A stretch of DNA of 64,000 nt from JAQVEM01 sp964556165 (GCA_964556165.1 CAZKVH010000002.1:1-64000), one strand, 5' to 3'. Shown: positions 18,146 to 26,498, counted from the stretch's first letter. Program-made: numbers and translations. The notes: generated by a model from the letters alone, not told the origin.

Positions 18146-19399
18146 TTGCCAGCAAAAGATGAACATATCGTAGGCATTGATATAGGAACTACCAAAGTAT
18201 CTACTTTAATTGGGAAAGTAGAAAGAAATAATCTATTGAGGATAATGGGTTTCGGGATTTCTTCCTCAAACGGCATTAAAAAAGGTCTTGTTGTAGATAT
18301 AAACGAAGCCACAAAATCAATTCTTAATTCTATAGAGATTGCTGAAAAGTCTACAAAAGCATTTGTTGACAGAGCTTACATAGGAGTTACAGGTAAGCAC
18401 ATTTCTTTTCTGAATAACTGGAGTGAAGTAAATATTACTTCACCTAATAATATAGTAAGAAAAATTGATGTAGATAAATTGATTTCTACGGCAAACAAGA
18501 TAACTATACCTGCGCAGAATGAGATAATACACACGCTGATAAAGCAGTTTGTCATTGATGATGAAAGGGGGATAATAGACCCCATAGGCTTATCAGCGAA
18601 TAAGCTGGCTGTAGAATTGTTAGCAATTTATGGTTCTACTTCTTTGATAAGCAATGTAGTTAATAGTGTAAAAGCTGCTAAAATAGAAATAGAGGATATT
18701 ATTGTTGAAGCTCTTGCTTCGGGTGAGGCAGTACTTACCCCTGAAGAAAAAGATAGCGGAGTAATACTTCTTGATATTGGGGGCGGTACGACAGATGTAG
18801 CCGTATATAGAGGCAAAAAAATGATATTTACATACTGCCTCCCGGTGGGAGGTGATTTAATTACTAATGATATATCGATAGGTTTAAAAATACCTTTTTC
18901 GCAGGCAGAGGAGATAAAGAAAAAATTTGCCAATGTTGATTATAATTTTTATGATACTTTAAACAGATTAAATATAGGAGATATAAAAATAGACAGCAAT
19001 AAGACTACGTTAAATATAAGGCTGTATAATATTGTTAACTGCAGGGTTAAAGAGCTTCTGAGTCTGATTAAACAAAAGGTTGAAGGTTATAATTTTATGC
19101 ACAAAATACCATGTGGCCTGGTGATAACAGGAGGTACTTCACTCCTTAAAGGGATAGCTCCACTTGCAAACTCTGTATTTAATTTGCCTGTAAGACTTGG
19201 AACTTCATGTGATGTTGAAGGTCCATCCGAAGTAGTAAACAATCCAATTTATTCTACCGGGATAGGTTTATTAAAATATGCTTATCAATTAGAAAATTAT
19301 CTTAATATGAGTCAGATAGGAGAAAGAAAAGATAAAAATAGTTTTTTAAATAAATTCAGGGAGTTTATTTCTAAAATTTTAAAAAGTGAAAGCAGGTGA
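18146..19399 (+). CDS. ftsA: Cell division protein FtsA
   Basis: FtsA is an actin-like ATPase that anchors FtsZ filaments to the membrane. The 417-residue protein begins with IVGIDIGTTKVSTLIG (phosphate 1). It has the family-specific 1C insertion, GVILLDIGGGTTDVAVY (phosphate 2) and GLVITGGTSLLKGI (adenosine site). It ends in a basic amphipathic helix (about 400-417) of the type that inserts into the membrane. It starts at TTG 18146 behind a GAAAGCGGGG stretch. FtsA is generally missing from mainstream Actinobacteria, which matters when placing this organism. Confidence 0.95.
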   Translation: MPAKDEHIVGIDIGTTKVSTLIGKVERNNLLRIMGFGISSSNGIKKGLVVDINEATKSILNSIEIAEKSTKAFVDRAYIGVTGKHISFLNNWSEVNITSPNNIVRKIDVDKLISTANKITIPAQNEIIHTLIKQFVIDDERGIIDPIGLSANKLAVELLAIYGSTSLISNVVNSVKAAKIEIEDIIVEALASGEAVLTPEEKDSGVILLDIGGGTTDVAVYRGKKMIFTYCLPVGGDLITNDISIGLKIPFSQAEEIKKKFANVDYNFYDTLNRLNIGDIKIDSNKTTLNIRLYNIVNCRVKELLSLIKQKVEGYNFMHKIPCGLVITGGTSLLKGIAPLANSVFNLPVRLGTSCDVEGPSEVVNNPIYSTGIGLLKYAYQLENYLNMSQIGERKDKNSFLNKFREFISKILKSESR

Positions 19400-19404
19400 T
19401 TATT

Positions 19405-20577
19405 TTGAATTTGAATTTTGACAAAGGTTATTACGCTGTGATAAGAGTTGTCGGTATAGGAGGTGGGGGAAGCAACGCAGTTAACAGGATGGTTGAGGAC
19501 AATTTAAGTGGATGTGAATTTGTGGCGGTGAATACAGATGCTCAGGCTCTCATGACATCAGGCGCTGACAGAAAAGTTTTAATTGGGGAGACAGGGCTGG
19601 GAGCCGGGTCAAATCCAGAGCTAGGAAGGGTTGCAGCTGAAAAATCGATAGAGTCAATAAAGGAAATAGTAAAAGATGCAGATATGATTTTTTTAACAGT
19701 TGGTGAAGGTGGAGGAACAGGGACAGGAGCTGCGCCGATAATAGCAGCTGCTGCAAAAGAAGCAGGATGCCTTACGATTGCGGTTGTAACGAAACCGTTC
19801 ACGTTTGAAGGCAAGAAGAGAATGTGCCAGGCAGAGGAAGGAATTGAAAATCTCAGGGGTAAAGTGGATACTCTGATAACTATACCAAATGATAGATTGC
19901 TGGAAATTTCGGATGATAACACCACTTTGCTTAATGCTTTCAAGATGGCAGATAATATACTTAAATCGGGTGTAAGAGGGGTTACTGATTTAATTACGCT
20001 GCCCGGGCTTATAAACCTCGACTTTGCTGATGTGAGGTCAATAATAAAAAATGCAGGAAATGCTATACTTGGAGATGGCATGGCTTCAGGTGAAAACAGA
20101 GCCATAAAAGCAGCCCAGAATGCAATAACCAGTCCTCTTATTGAGACCTCAATAGAAGGAGCAAGTGGAATTCTTTTGAATATATCCGGTGGGTCTGATT
20201 TAAAGTTGTTTGAGGTTAATCAGGCTGCGGAAATCGTGAGAAATGCATCAGGTCCAAACTCAAATATTATATTTGGTGCTGTTATTGATGAGAGCATTAA
20301 TGATAGTGTAAAGGTTACCGTTATAGCTACAGGATTTGAGTCAGGTAAAGTCAAGAAATCTAAAGTAGAAAGTAAAACTAAGGCTGAGGAAGATCAGGCC
20401 AGGAAAAAAGAAGTAGAAAAAAAATTGTTTGAATTTGAGAAGGACCTGCTTGCAGAAAGAAAAGACAAAGATAAAGATAAAAATGAATTTAAAAAAGTAT
20501 CAGAAAAGGATTTTAGTTCTCTTGAAGAAGATGATTATCTTGATATACCTACTTTTTTAAGAAAAGACAAGGAATAA
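19405..20577 (+). CDS. ftsZ: Cell division GTPase FtsZ
   Basis: FtsZ is the tubulin-like GTPase that builds the cytokinetic ring. It has the nucleotide-binding GIGGGGSNAVNRM and EGGGTGTGAAPIIA, IPNDRLLE, and the T7 loop NLDFADV that activates GTP hydrolysis. After a charged variable linker (about 318-372) it ends in the conserved tail DDYLDIPTFLRK, the docking peptide for FtsA and SepF. I chose TTG at 19405 (390 residues) because AGGTGA lies 5 nt ahead. A GTG at 19396 overlapping the ftsA stop would give three more residues. Confidence 0.97.
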   Translation: MNLNFDKGYYAVIRVVGIGGGGSNAVNRMVEDNLSGCEFVAVNTDAQALMTSGADRKVLIGETGLGAGSNPELGRVAAEKSIESIKEIVKDADMIFLTVGEGGGTGTGAAPIIAAAAKEAGCLTIAVVTKPFTFEGKKRMCQAEEGIENLRGKVDTLITIPNDRLLEISDDNTTLLNAFKMADNILKSGVRGVTDLITLPGLINLDFADVRSIIKNAGNAILGDGMASGENRAIKAAQNAITSPLIETSIEGASGILLNISGGSDLKLFEVNQAAEIVRNASGPNSNIIFGAVIDESINDSVKVTVIATGFESGKVKKSKVESKTKAEEDQARKKEVEKKLFEFEKDLLAERKDKDKDKNEFKKVSEKDFSSLEEDDYLDIPTFLRKDKE

Positions 20578-20588
20578 ATTTTATTTAA

Positions 20589-21389
20589 ATGAAAGGCATA
20601 GAAAAAAAATTAGTTAAAAATGACTTTATAATGTATACGTCTCCTTATCTTGAAAAGAGTTATGGTATGATTTTTTGTTTTACCTCAAGGCATGGGGGTT
20701 GTAGTGAAGGAAAATTCAAGTCTTTAAATCTGGATTATTATACGGATGACAGTAGGAAAAATGTTAAGAAGAATAGAGATTTATTATTAGAAAAACTAAA
20801 TCTTAAAGGTATAAAAAAAATATATTCGGTCAGGCAGGTGCATGGAAATAATATATTAGATATAAGCAATAATTTTGTTCTGGATTCAGATGAAATTCAT
20901 CAGGAGGCGGATTGTTTAATAACAGATTTGAGAAGAATTCCGATAATGGTACTGGGAGCTGATTGCAATCTAATACTTTTAGCGGATAAAGAAAAAAAAG
21001 TGATTGCTGCTGTTCATGCTGGATGGAAGGGTACCCTGAGTAAAATAATTTCCAGAGCGGTTTCACATATGGTAAATAAATATAAAAGTAAAACAGAAGA
21101 TATCTTTGTTGCTTTTGGTCCCAGCATAAGAAAGTGCTGTTATGAAGTTGATGGTTTTATGGTTAAAAAATTTATAAAAAAGTTTGGTGATAGAGATTTT
21201 TATATATCTGGACACGATGGTATATTTCTGGACCTTGTTGGCATTAATAATATGCTGTTAGAAAGCTCGGGCATTAGCAAAGAAAACATTTTTGACTGCG
21301 GCGAGTGCACCTATTGCAATGATAGTTTTTTTTCTTACAGGAGAAACAAAATAACCGGAAGACAGGCAGCCCTTGCAGTTATTTTGTGA
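20589..21389 (+). CDS. pgeF: Peptidoglycan editing factor PgeF (YfiH/multicopper oxidase-like family)
   Basis: The 266-residue protein has the three metal-ligand motifs of the family: RQVHGNNI (His), LGADCNLILL (Cys) and AVHAGWKG (His). The C-terminal SYRRNKITGRQAALAVI is also typical. PgeF proteins remove wrongly incorporated amino acids, such as L-Ser in place of L-Ala, from UDP-MurNAc peptides; older annotations call them laccase-like. Its position directly after ftsZ is conserved in Gram-positive dcw clusters and fits a cell-wall role. Confidence 0.92.
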   Translation: MKGIEKKLVKNDFIMYTSPYLEKSYGMIFCFTSRHGGCSEGKFKSLNLDYYTDDSRKNVKKNRDLLLEKLNLKGIKKIYSVRQVHGNNILDISNNFVLDSDEIHQEADCLITDLRRIPIMVLGADCNLILLADKEKKVIAAVHAGWKGTLSKIISRAVSHMVNKYKSKTEDIFVAFGPSIRKCCYEVDGFMVKKFIKKFGDRDFYISGHDGIFLDLVGINNMLLESSGISKENIFDCGECTYCNDSFFSYRRNKITGRQAALAVIL

Positions 21390-21477
21390 TTTTATTAATT
21401 ATGGAAAATAATAGAATACGAAAGAGTATTTTAATATTTTATTTAATTTATTTTTATAATTGAAAAGGAGAGTATCG

Positions 21478-22008
21478 ATGAATAATTTTTTTAAAAAGAC
21501 ACTTTCTTTTTTGGGCTTACATGATGAGGATGAGATAAGTATAGATGATGGGGAGAAAAAGGATAAGCTGGATATAAGAAGAAAAAGAGTATCAAATGAT
21601 GAAGATAGTAAATTAGAGAATAAATCGGTGAAAAAGCATGAAAAAGGAGCTTTAAAAGCAGAGCATAGCGCGTTTTTCAAATCACCTAGAAGGTCACCTT
21701 TCGCTGGTTCTGGAAGGGATGGTGCTAAGTCAAGAGTTTTTATAGCCGGGCCAAAAGAATTTGAAGAAATCCAGGTGATCGCGGATAATTTCAAAGATAA
21801 TATTCCTGTTATAATTAACCTTCAGGAAGTTGATCAGGAACTTGCCAAGAGAGTGATTGACTTTTGTAGCGGACTTACATATGCCCTCGAAGGCAATATC
21901 AGGAAAGTCGCTGAAAAGGTATTTTTGATAACGCCATATAATGTAGAAGTTAGTTCAGAAGAGGAAAATGAAATATTAAAAGAACAGGGCTTTTATAATC
22001 ATTTCTAA
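21478..22008 (+). CDS. sepF: Cell division protein SepF
   Basis: This 176-residue protein has an N-terminal amphipathic segment (MNNFFKKTLSFLGL) that would bind the membrane, and a long charged linker (about 15-85). A C-terminal SepF fold carries VFIAGPKEFEEIQVIAD, then VIINLQEVDQELAKRVIDF and GLTYALEGNIRKV. SepF bundles FtsZ filaments and anchors them to the membrane. The ATG at 21478 has AAAGGAGAG ahead. FtsA and SepF are both encoded, so two Z-ring membrane anchors are available, as in Bacillus. Confidence 0.94.
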   Translation: MNNFFKKTLSFLGLHDEDEISIDDGEKKDKLDIRRKRVSNDEDSKLENKSVKKHEKGALKAEHSAFFKSPRRSPFAGSGRDGAKSRVFIAGPKEFEEIQVIADNFKDNIPVIINLQEVDQELAKRVIDFCSGLTYALEGNIRKVAEKVFLITPYNVEVSSEEENEILKEQGFYNHF

Positions 22009-22021
22009 AAAAGGAGTGTAA

Positions 22022-22843
22022 TTGGATAGTTACGACTTAGGAATAATTGGTTGTGGGAATATGGGAGAGGCTATACTTAAGGGTATACTTGAAGGCGGTT
22101 TTCTTAAAACAGACCAGGTTATATTTTACGAAAAAGATGGTTCTCGCAAAGAATACATCGAAGATAAATACAAAATAATCGCTGCTGATAGCATTATTAG
22201 AATAACTGAAGATGCCATACACATGCTGATAGCGGTTAAGCCACAGGATTTAAGAAATGTACTGGAACAGATTAAAACTAACTTTAATTTAGAAAAAAAT
22301 TCGATTATAAGCATCGTAGCAGGGATACCAACTGATTATATAGAGAAGGTGCTGGATACGAATGCTTCAGTAATAAGAATCATGCCCAATGCACCTGCAT
22401 TATATGCAAGAGGCATAGCAGCAGTAAGCGGCGGGAAGTTTGCAAAAGAGAAAGATTTATTATTTTCAAAAGAATTAATAAACAGTGTTGGCGATTATGT
22501 AGTAGTTGATGAAGAGTACCAGAATATGGTGACTGCCTTGAGTGGCAGCGGCCCTGCTTATTTTTTTCTTTTTTGTAAGTATCTCATAGAAGCAGGAATT
22601 GAAAAAGGGCTGGATCCTGAAACTTCGAAGAAATTAGTGATCAAAACAATGATTGGCGCAGGAGTTACTGCTGAAAAATCAGGGACCGAACTTGATGATT
22701 TGATTGGAAGAGTAGCATCTCCTGGTGGTACCACTGAGGCTGCTTTAAAAGAATTTGCAAAAGGGGGGATTGATAAAATAATAAAAAAAGCAGTAGAAAG
22801 CGCAAGAAAGAGAGCATATGAGTTGCAGGAATTTCTGGATTAA
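22022..22843 (+). CDS. proC: Pyrroline-5-carboxylate reductase
   Basis: ProC performs the last step of proline synthesis, reducing pyrroline-5-carboxylate with NAD(P)H. The 273-residue protein begins with the Rossmann motif LGIIGCGNMGEAIL. It has AVKPQDL, the RIMPNAPALYARG segment and the C-terminal family signature spanning TALSGSGPAYFF and a later SPGGTTEAAL. The start is TTG at 22022 behind AAGGAGTG. It is placed between sepF and yggT, an unusual but known insertion in some Gram-positive division clusters. Confidence 0.95.
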   Translation: MDSYDLGIIGCGNMGEAILKGILEGGFLKTDQVIFYEKDGSRKEYIEDKYKIIAADSIIRITEDAIHMLIAVKPQDLRNVLEQIKTNFNLEKNSIISIVAGIPTDYIEKVLDTNASVIRIMPNAPALYARGIAAVSGGKFAKEKDLLFSKELINSVGDYVVVDEEYQNMVTALSGSGPAYFFLFCKYLIEAGIEKGLDPETSKKLVIKTMIGAGVTAEKSGTELDDLIGRVASPGGTTEAALKEFAKGGIDKIIKKAVESARKRAYELQEFLD

Positions 22844-22852
22844 GGTAGATTG

Positions 22853-23137
22853 ATGGGTACTTTTATTGATATAGTTATTTTTTCATTAAGGGTATATATT
22901 GGTATAATAATTATAAGAGTTATTATATCCTGGTTCGGAATAAATCTGACTGGTTCCTGGGGCAGGTTTAATAAATTTTTATTTGACACAACAGAACCGT
23001 TTTTAATAATATTCAGGAAAATTGTGCCATTTGTTAGAATAGGTAAGGTTTATATAGACCTATCGTATATTGTAGCAATTTTATTGATTGAAATATTAAT
23101 AATACTGTTGCAATATATAAGTGTTAGATTTTTGTAG
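22853..23137 (+). CDS. yggT: YggT family membrane protein
   Basis: This 94-residue protein has two transmembrane segments (about 3-27 and 64-88) separated by a loop with the family sequence FDTTEPFLIIFRKIVPF. YggT/YlmG proteins sit beside sepF and divIVA in Gram-positive genomes; their exact role is unsettled, though links to division and osmotic tolerance are reported. The ATG at 22853 has AAGGT 6 nt ahead; a TTG directly before it is an alternative start. Confidence 0.88.
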   Translation: MGTFIDIVIFSLRVYIGIIIIRVIISWFGINLTGSWGRFNKFLFDTTEPFLIIFRKIVPFVRIGKVYIDLSYIVAILLIEILIILLQYISVRFL

Positions 23138-23159
23138 TTAGAAATAACAGGAGGTAATT

Positions 23160-24023
23160 ATGAATATGAATGTAGAGGATATACAGAAAAAGGAATTTCA
23201 TGTTGTATTTAAAGGTTACAAGCCTGAAGAGGTTGATGAATTTTTAGATATTCTTGCAGTAGAATTTGAAAAGATGCAGAAAGAAAATCATGAACTTATG
23301 AATAGGGCAGAAAGGTCTAAATACGAAGAAGATAAAGAATCTGCAGAAATGAAAAAAATTATACAGGAAGCGCTGGTATCAGCTCACAAGATTGCAGAAG
23401 ATATTAAGATGAAGGCGGAAAGAGAAGCAGAGGAGTTAGTTAAAAATAAAGTTGTTGAAGAAGAGGAATCATATAAAAAAATGTTAACAAGGAAACTCCA
23501 GCTGGAAGAAGATATACATGGACTTGAAAGGAGATATGATAACTTTAAAGAGAAAATAATCGGTCTTGTAAATGACTTTAAAGAAACTGCTACAAAATTA
23601 GAAGAAGGAAAGTTTTTGGATTTGCCCGGGATAGGTGAAGAAGAATCTGATGTTGGTGGAAAAGAAATAAGTGAAGAGATTGTTGAAGAAAATACAGAGG
23701 AAAAAGATATAAGTTACGCGCCAGAATCAGAGGATGAGTTTGAAGTTTTTAAGACCGAAGAGAAATCATATACGGGTGCAGAGTCCGAAGACGAGTCTGA
23801 AGAAAAGACTGAAGCGGAAGATTTAGTAGAAGATGAGGGCGAGATTGAAAGTGAAAAAGATAAGGAAGGGGAACAGGAAATCAAAGCTAAAAGAGGATTC
23901 CATGTAGGCTCCGAAGAAATTGAGGAAAGTGGTGAAGATTATCTGCCAAAAAGGATGAAAAAAAAGATTGATATAGCGAATCCTGACATAATCAATGATT
24001 TCTTTAAAACTGATGAAGACTGA
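23160..24023 (+). CDS. divIVA: DivIVA family protein
   Basis: The 287-residue protein starts with the DivIVA lipid-binding and crossed-helix domain: VEDIQKKEFHVVFKGYKPEEVDEFLD, followed by a coiled-coil to about residue 145. DivIVA binds curved membrane at poles and septa and organises division or polar growth. The C-terminal half (about 155-260) is an extremely acidic, low-complexity region dominated by Glu, Asp and Ser. A basic KRMKKKIDIA patch lies near the end. AGGAGGT precedes the ATG by 5 nt. It overlaps yggU by 11 nt. Confidence 0.92.
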   Translation: MNMNVEDIQKKEFHVVFKGYKPEEVDEFLDILAVEFEKMQKENHELMNRAERSKYEEDKESAEMKKIIQEALVSAHKIAEDIKMKAEREAEELVKNKVVEEEESYKKMLTRKLQLEEDIHGLERRYDNFKEKIIGLVNDFKETATKLEEGKFLDLPGIGEEESDVGGKEISEEIVEENTEEKDISYAPESEDEFEVFKTEEKSYTGAESEDESEEKTEAEDLVEDEGEIESEKDKEGEQEIKAKRGFHVGSEEIEESGEDYLPKRMKKKIDIANPDIINDFFKTDED

Positions 24024-24282
24024 GAGCATAAAGTTAATTATTAAACCCAATTCTGCTGTTAGTGGAGTTTATGGGATTTATGGAAGCAGGATAAAAATTA
24101 AATTAAATTCTATTCCTGAGAGAGGCAGGGCAAATAAAGAACTTATAAATTTTATTTCAAAAAAAATAGGTATTTCTAAAAAAAATATAAGAATCATAAA
24201 TGGTGAAAAATCAACCTACAAAGAAGTTAGCGTAAAACATGACAGAGATTTAGATTTAACTTCGATGCTACTTTCAGGTTAA
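24013..24282 (+). CDS. yggU: YggU/DUF167 family protein
   Basis: This 89-residue protein matches the family layout: IKLIIKPNSAVSGV, then RIKIKLNSIPERGRANKELINFISKKIGI, then IRIINGEKSTYKEV. The family has a small alpha/beta fold and no settled biochemical role. It starts inside the end of divIVA; the ATG at 24013 gives an 11-nt overlap and an ATG at 23995 would add six residues. It is the last gene of the division cluster, since 408 nt of non-coding DNA follow. Confidence 0.85.
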   Translation: MKTESIKLIIKPNSAVSGVYGIYGSRIKIKLNSIPERGRANKELINFISKKIGISKKNIRIINGEKSTYKEVSVKHDRDLDLTSMLLSG

Positions 24283-24501
24283 TAAATTCTAAAAATAACC
24301 AACTTATAAAATACTCATTTTATTGCTCCATTTTAAAATTATAATATTTTATCAGGTCTTATTGGTTGAATTCTGCTAATGCCCGTTTTTTTATTATTTT
24401 CATTTATTCCTTAAATATGGCAATTAATTATTATCCAGGGCTTTTTTGCTAATTAAACATGAATAGACAGATTTTAGCTATTATTTAGCCAAAATAACCA
24501 T

Positions 24502-24530
24502 TTGACAATTAACTTCTATAATTTTATTAT
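24502..24530 (+). promoter_or_regulatory. Predicted promoter (distal) upstream of the CpaE-like gene
   Basis: TTGACA at 24502-24507 and TATTAT at 24525-24530 are 17 nt apart, a consensus -35 box with a good -10 box. It would start transcription about 155 nt before the coding region. Confidence 0.55.
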
Positions 24531-24612
24531 ATATTTATAAATGTGTTATTATTATTGTATAATTGTAATGTGAGATTTTTATAATACTTTAATTGGTTAG
24601 AAAAGATAGTGT

Positions 24613-24640
24613 TTGACAAGTTAAGTAAAAGTTTTATAAA
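24613..24640 (+). promoter_or_regulatory. Predicted promoter (proximal) upstream of the CpaE-like gene
   Basis: TTGACA at 24613-24618 and TATAAA at 24635-24640 are 16 nt apart. Initiation would be near 24647, leaving a leader of about 44 nt. It is the second promoter match in the same gap. Confidence 0.55.
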
Positions 24641-24690
24641 GAATATTTTATCGTTTTAGTTTTTATCATGTAAAAAAATAAAAGAATAAA

Positions 24691-25770
24691 ATGAAAATAA
24701 TACTTCTCGCAGCACCACCAAAAGAAATGTTAATGGATATATCTTCAATACAGTTAAAAAATCATAATGTAGTGATTTTGAATAATATAGAATTTATTAA
24801 ACACTATTTAGAAGAATATATGCCTGAGTATATTATATTATCGGCTGAATTTAAAAACTCCGGGGAGATAGCAGATTATATCCACAGTAATAGTCGCAGT
24901 GAGTTATTGTTTATGGGTCCGGAAGAAAAGAGTTTCATTTCTAGAGATGTATACCTTGGTGAGATGAAAAATTCTGATGATCTAAAGAAAGCACTGTATA
25001 CAATTGACAATCTGGAATCCAGTACAGATGGCATAGCAGAAAGCAATTATAAGTTGATAGGTCAAAAAGTTATTTCTTTTTGCTCAATTCAGGGAGGGGT
25101 AGGAAAGACAAGCATAGCTTTTAATTTCGCCTGGCATATTAAGAAAATTATCGAGGGCAGGGTATTAATTCTGGATTTAAATTTCTGTGAAGGTCCATCA
25201 GATTTAAACATAAATCTGGATTTAAAACCGTCACCTAATTTGAGCATGTTTATTGAGAAAGTTGTTGATGGCAAGAATTATTTTGAAGGTTCTGTTATAA
25301 ACCTGTGCGATGATAATAAAATAGATATACTGCAACCGCCTCTTTCTATTTATCAGAGTGATAAGTTTAATATAGATATGCTTGAAAGTGTAGTTTATTC
25401 TGCAAGGAGCAAGTACGACGTTATTATAGCAGATGTCCCTTTTCGTTATGATAATATCTCACTGGAGATGTTAAATCTTTCTACTACATCAATTATGGTA
25501 TTGTCTCCAGACGTAAAGCTAATGCCGAGAGTGATTAATTTTAAGAAATTCCTTCCCGAAGAGCAAAAAAAAGGAATTATTTTTAACAAAGTAGGCAGTA
25601 GCAGTAAATCATATATAAATGAATTTAAGGATGTAATCGGCATGCCGGTTTACAGCAGAATATCTTTTATACCTGAAGAAAGCAGGGGATTTATATTAAA
25701 TGGCAGAAATTACTTTAATATACTGGATTTACAATCCGAAATGTCAAACATTTTAAAATTTATATTTTAA
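24691..25770 (+). CDS. CpaE/TadZ-like MinD-family ATPase
   Basis: The 359-residue protein has an N-terminal receiver-like domain (about 1-105) without the usual phosphoacceptor Asp at the end of its third strand (YIILSAEF). A MinD/ParA-type ATPase follows. The P-loop reads Q134-GGVGK139-T; MinD-family proteins normally have a signature Lys where Gln134 stands. Switch-like VLILDLNF and VIIADVPF strands follow. CpaE/TadZ proteins localise pilus machinery at the cell pole. Its stop directly abuts the next gene and a prepilin-like gene lies 400 nt downstream, which supports a pilus-related role. The exact partner system is not in the window. Confidence 0.72.
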   Translation: MKIILLAAPPKEMLMDISSIQLKNHNVVILNNIEFIKHYLEEYMPEYIILSAEFKNSGEIADYIHSNSRSELLFMGPEEKSFISRDVYLGEMKNSDDLKKALYTIDNLESSTDGIAESNYKLIGQKVISFCSIQGGVGKTSIAFNFAWHIKKIIEGRVLILDLNFCEGPSDLNINLDLKPSPNLSMFIEKVVDGKNYFEGSVINLCDDNKIDILQPPLSIYQSDKFNIDMLESVVYSARSKYDVIIADVPFRYDNISLEMLNLSTTSIMVLSPDVKLMPRVINFKKFLPEEQKKGIIFNKVGSSSKSYINEFKDVIGMPVYSRISFIPEESRGFILNGRNYFNILDLQSEMSNILKFIF

Positions 25771-26157
25771 ATGGCTGAAGAGAAAAAAATATTTACCATA
25801 AAAGAAGTTTCAGAGCTTGCGGGGATAAGTGAATCGGAAGTAATAAGGCTGATTATGCTGAAAAAACTACCGGTTATAAGACTTGGTAAAGCTATAAGAA
25901 TAAAAGAAGAAGATCTGAACAGATTTTTAAGTGGTTTTACGATTAAAGAAGAAACAAAAGCAGATTATAGAGAGCCAGTTTTATATACGGCCGAGCAGGT
26001 AGCGAAAATTTTAAAACTTTCTGTCGACAATGTATGGAGTTTATTAAAAACAGGAAGCCTGAAAGGTTTTAAAGTAAGAGAAGGAAGAAGTTCATGGAGA
26101 ATACCCGCAGGCAGCCTTGATGATTTCATAGATGCAAGAATAAGACATACGAAATAG
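25771..26157 (+). CDS. Tandem excisionase-type helix-turn-helix DNA-binding protein
   Basis: This 128-residue protein consists of two similar winged-helix (MerR/excisionase HTH_17) modules. The first (about 4-50) has FTIKEVSELAGISESEVIRLI with RLGKAIRIKEEDLNRFL. The second (about 68-124) has YTAEQVAKILKLSVDNVWSLL with SSWRIPAGSLDDFI. Each contains the recognition helix and the wing that ends in an (R)I-x-x-x-D/L-D pattern. It begins immediately after the stop of the CpaE-like gene with no gap, so the two are surely co-transcribed. A regulatory or DNA-tethering role is likely; targets are unknown. Confidence 0.75.
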   Translation: MAEEKKIFTIKEVSELAGISESEVIRLIMLKKLPVIRLGKAIRIKEEDLNRFLSGFTIKEETKADYREPVLYTAEQVAKILKLSVDNVWSLLKTGSLKGFKVREGRSSWRIPAGSLDDFIDARIRHTK

Positions 26158-26168
26158 TTTTTATATTG

Positions 26169-26330
26169 ATGTTTGCTGAAAAGAATAAAAGAAGCGGTTT
26201 TACCTTACTGGAGAAAATAGCAATAGTTGTAATAGTTATTCTGGTAGTAATTATAATAATTTTGATTTTTTACCAGGATATTAAAAATTATATAGAAATT
26301 TTTAGAGAGTGGTACGAAAGTAAAGTTTAG
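26169..26330 (+). CDS. Very short type IV prepilin-like protein
   Basis: This 53-residue ORF has a textbook class III signal. A short charged leader with KNKR ends in G10, followed by F11-T-L-L-E15 and an unbroken hydrophobic helix (about 17-34). It matches the PilD processing site and the conserved Glu at mature position 5. The mature product would have only 43 residues, ending in a short charged helix (YIEIFREWYESKV) instead of the usual pilin globular head. It starts 11 nt after the tandem-HTH gene. I see no good SD, so expression may depend on coupling. It could be a minor pilin, a minimal pilin or a degenerate copy. Confidence 0.6.
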   Translation: MFAEKNKRSGFTLLEKIAIVVIVILVVIIIILIFYQDIKNYIEIFREWYESKV

Positions 26331-26364
26331 TTACTGAAATTAATTTTAAAAGGAGGTGAAAATA

Positions 26365-26439
26365 ATGAAAAAGTTATTCGGAATCCTTCTGGCCCTGGCT
26401 TCTTTAATCGGGATAGCTGGTAATGTTAGATGGGGCTAA
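26365..26439 (+). CDS. 24-residue signal-peptide-like small peptide
   Basis: The ORF has the strongest ribosome binding site in the window: AAAGGAGGTGA at 26349-26359, 5 nt before the ATG. The product starts MKKLFGILLALASL and ends GNVRWG: a two-Lys start, a hydrophobic core of about 16 residues and a short polar tail with Trp at position 23. That is the shape of a secreted pheromone precursor, a small membrane peptide or a type I toxin-like peptide. It lies between the prepilin-like gene and the membrane HD-GYP gene. No family is recognised and function is unknown. Confidence 0.5.
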   Translation: MKKLFGILLALASLIGIAGNVRWG

Positions 26440-26498
26440 TATGAGTATGTACTATGTATATATAAATATAAAAAATATTTTTTATAGCTTTTTTCTGA

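Larger units (their letters stand above)
24283..24690. other. 408-nt non-coding gap after the division cluster
   Basis: This stretch is very AT-rich and holds no convincing ORF. I saw no strong GC-rich terminator hairpin for the upstream cluster. Its right half carries two tandem promoter matches, annotated separately. It separates the housekeeping division cluster from the accessory neighbourhood that begins at 24691. Confidence 0.6.

Noticed and set aside
19542..20105. Open frame of 187 codons antisense to ftsZ
   Set aside because: It mirrors the glycine- and alanine-rich FtsZ coding strand and lacks an SD or any motif.
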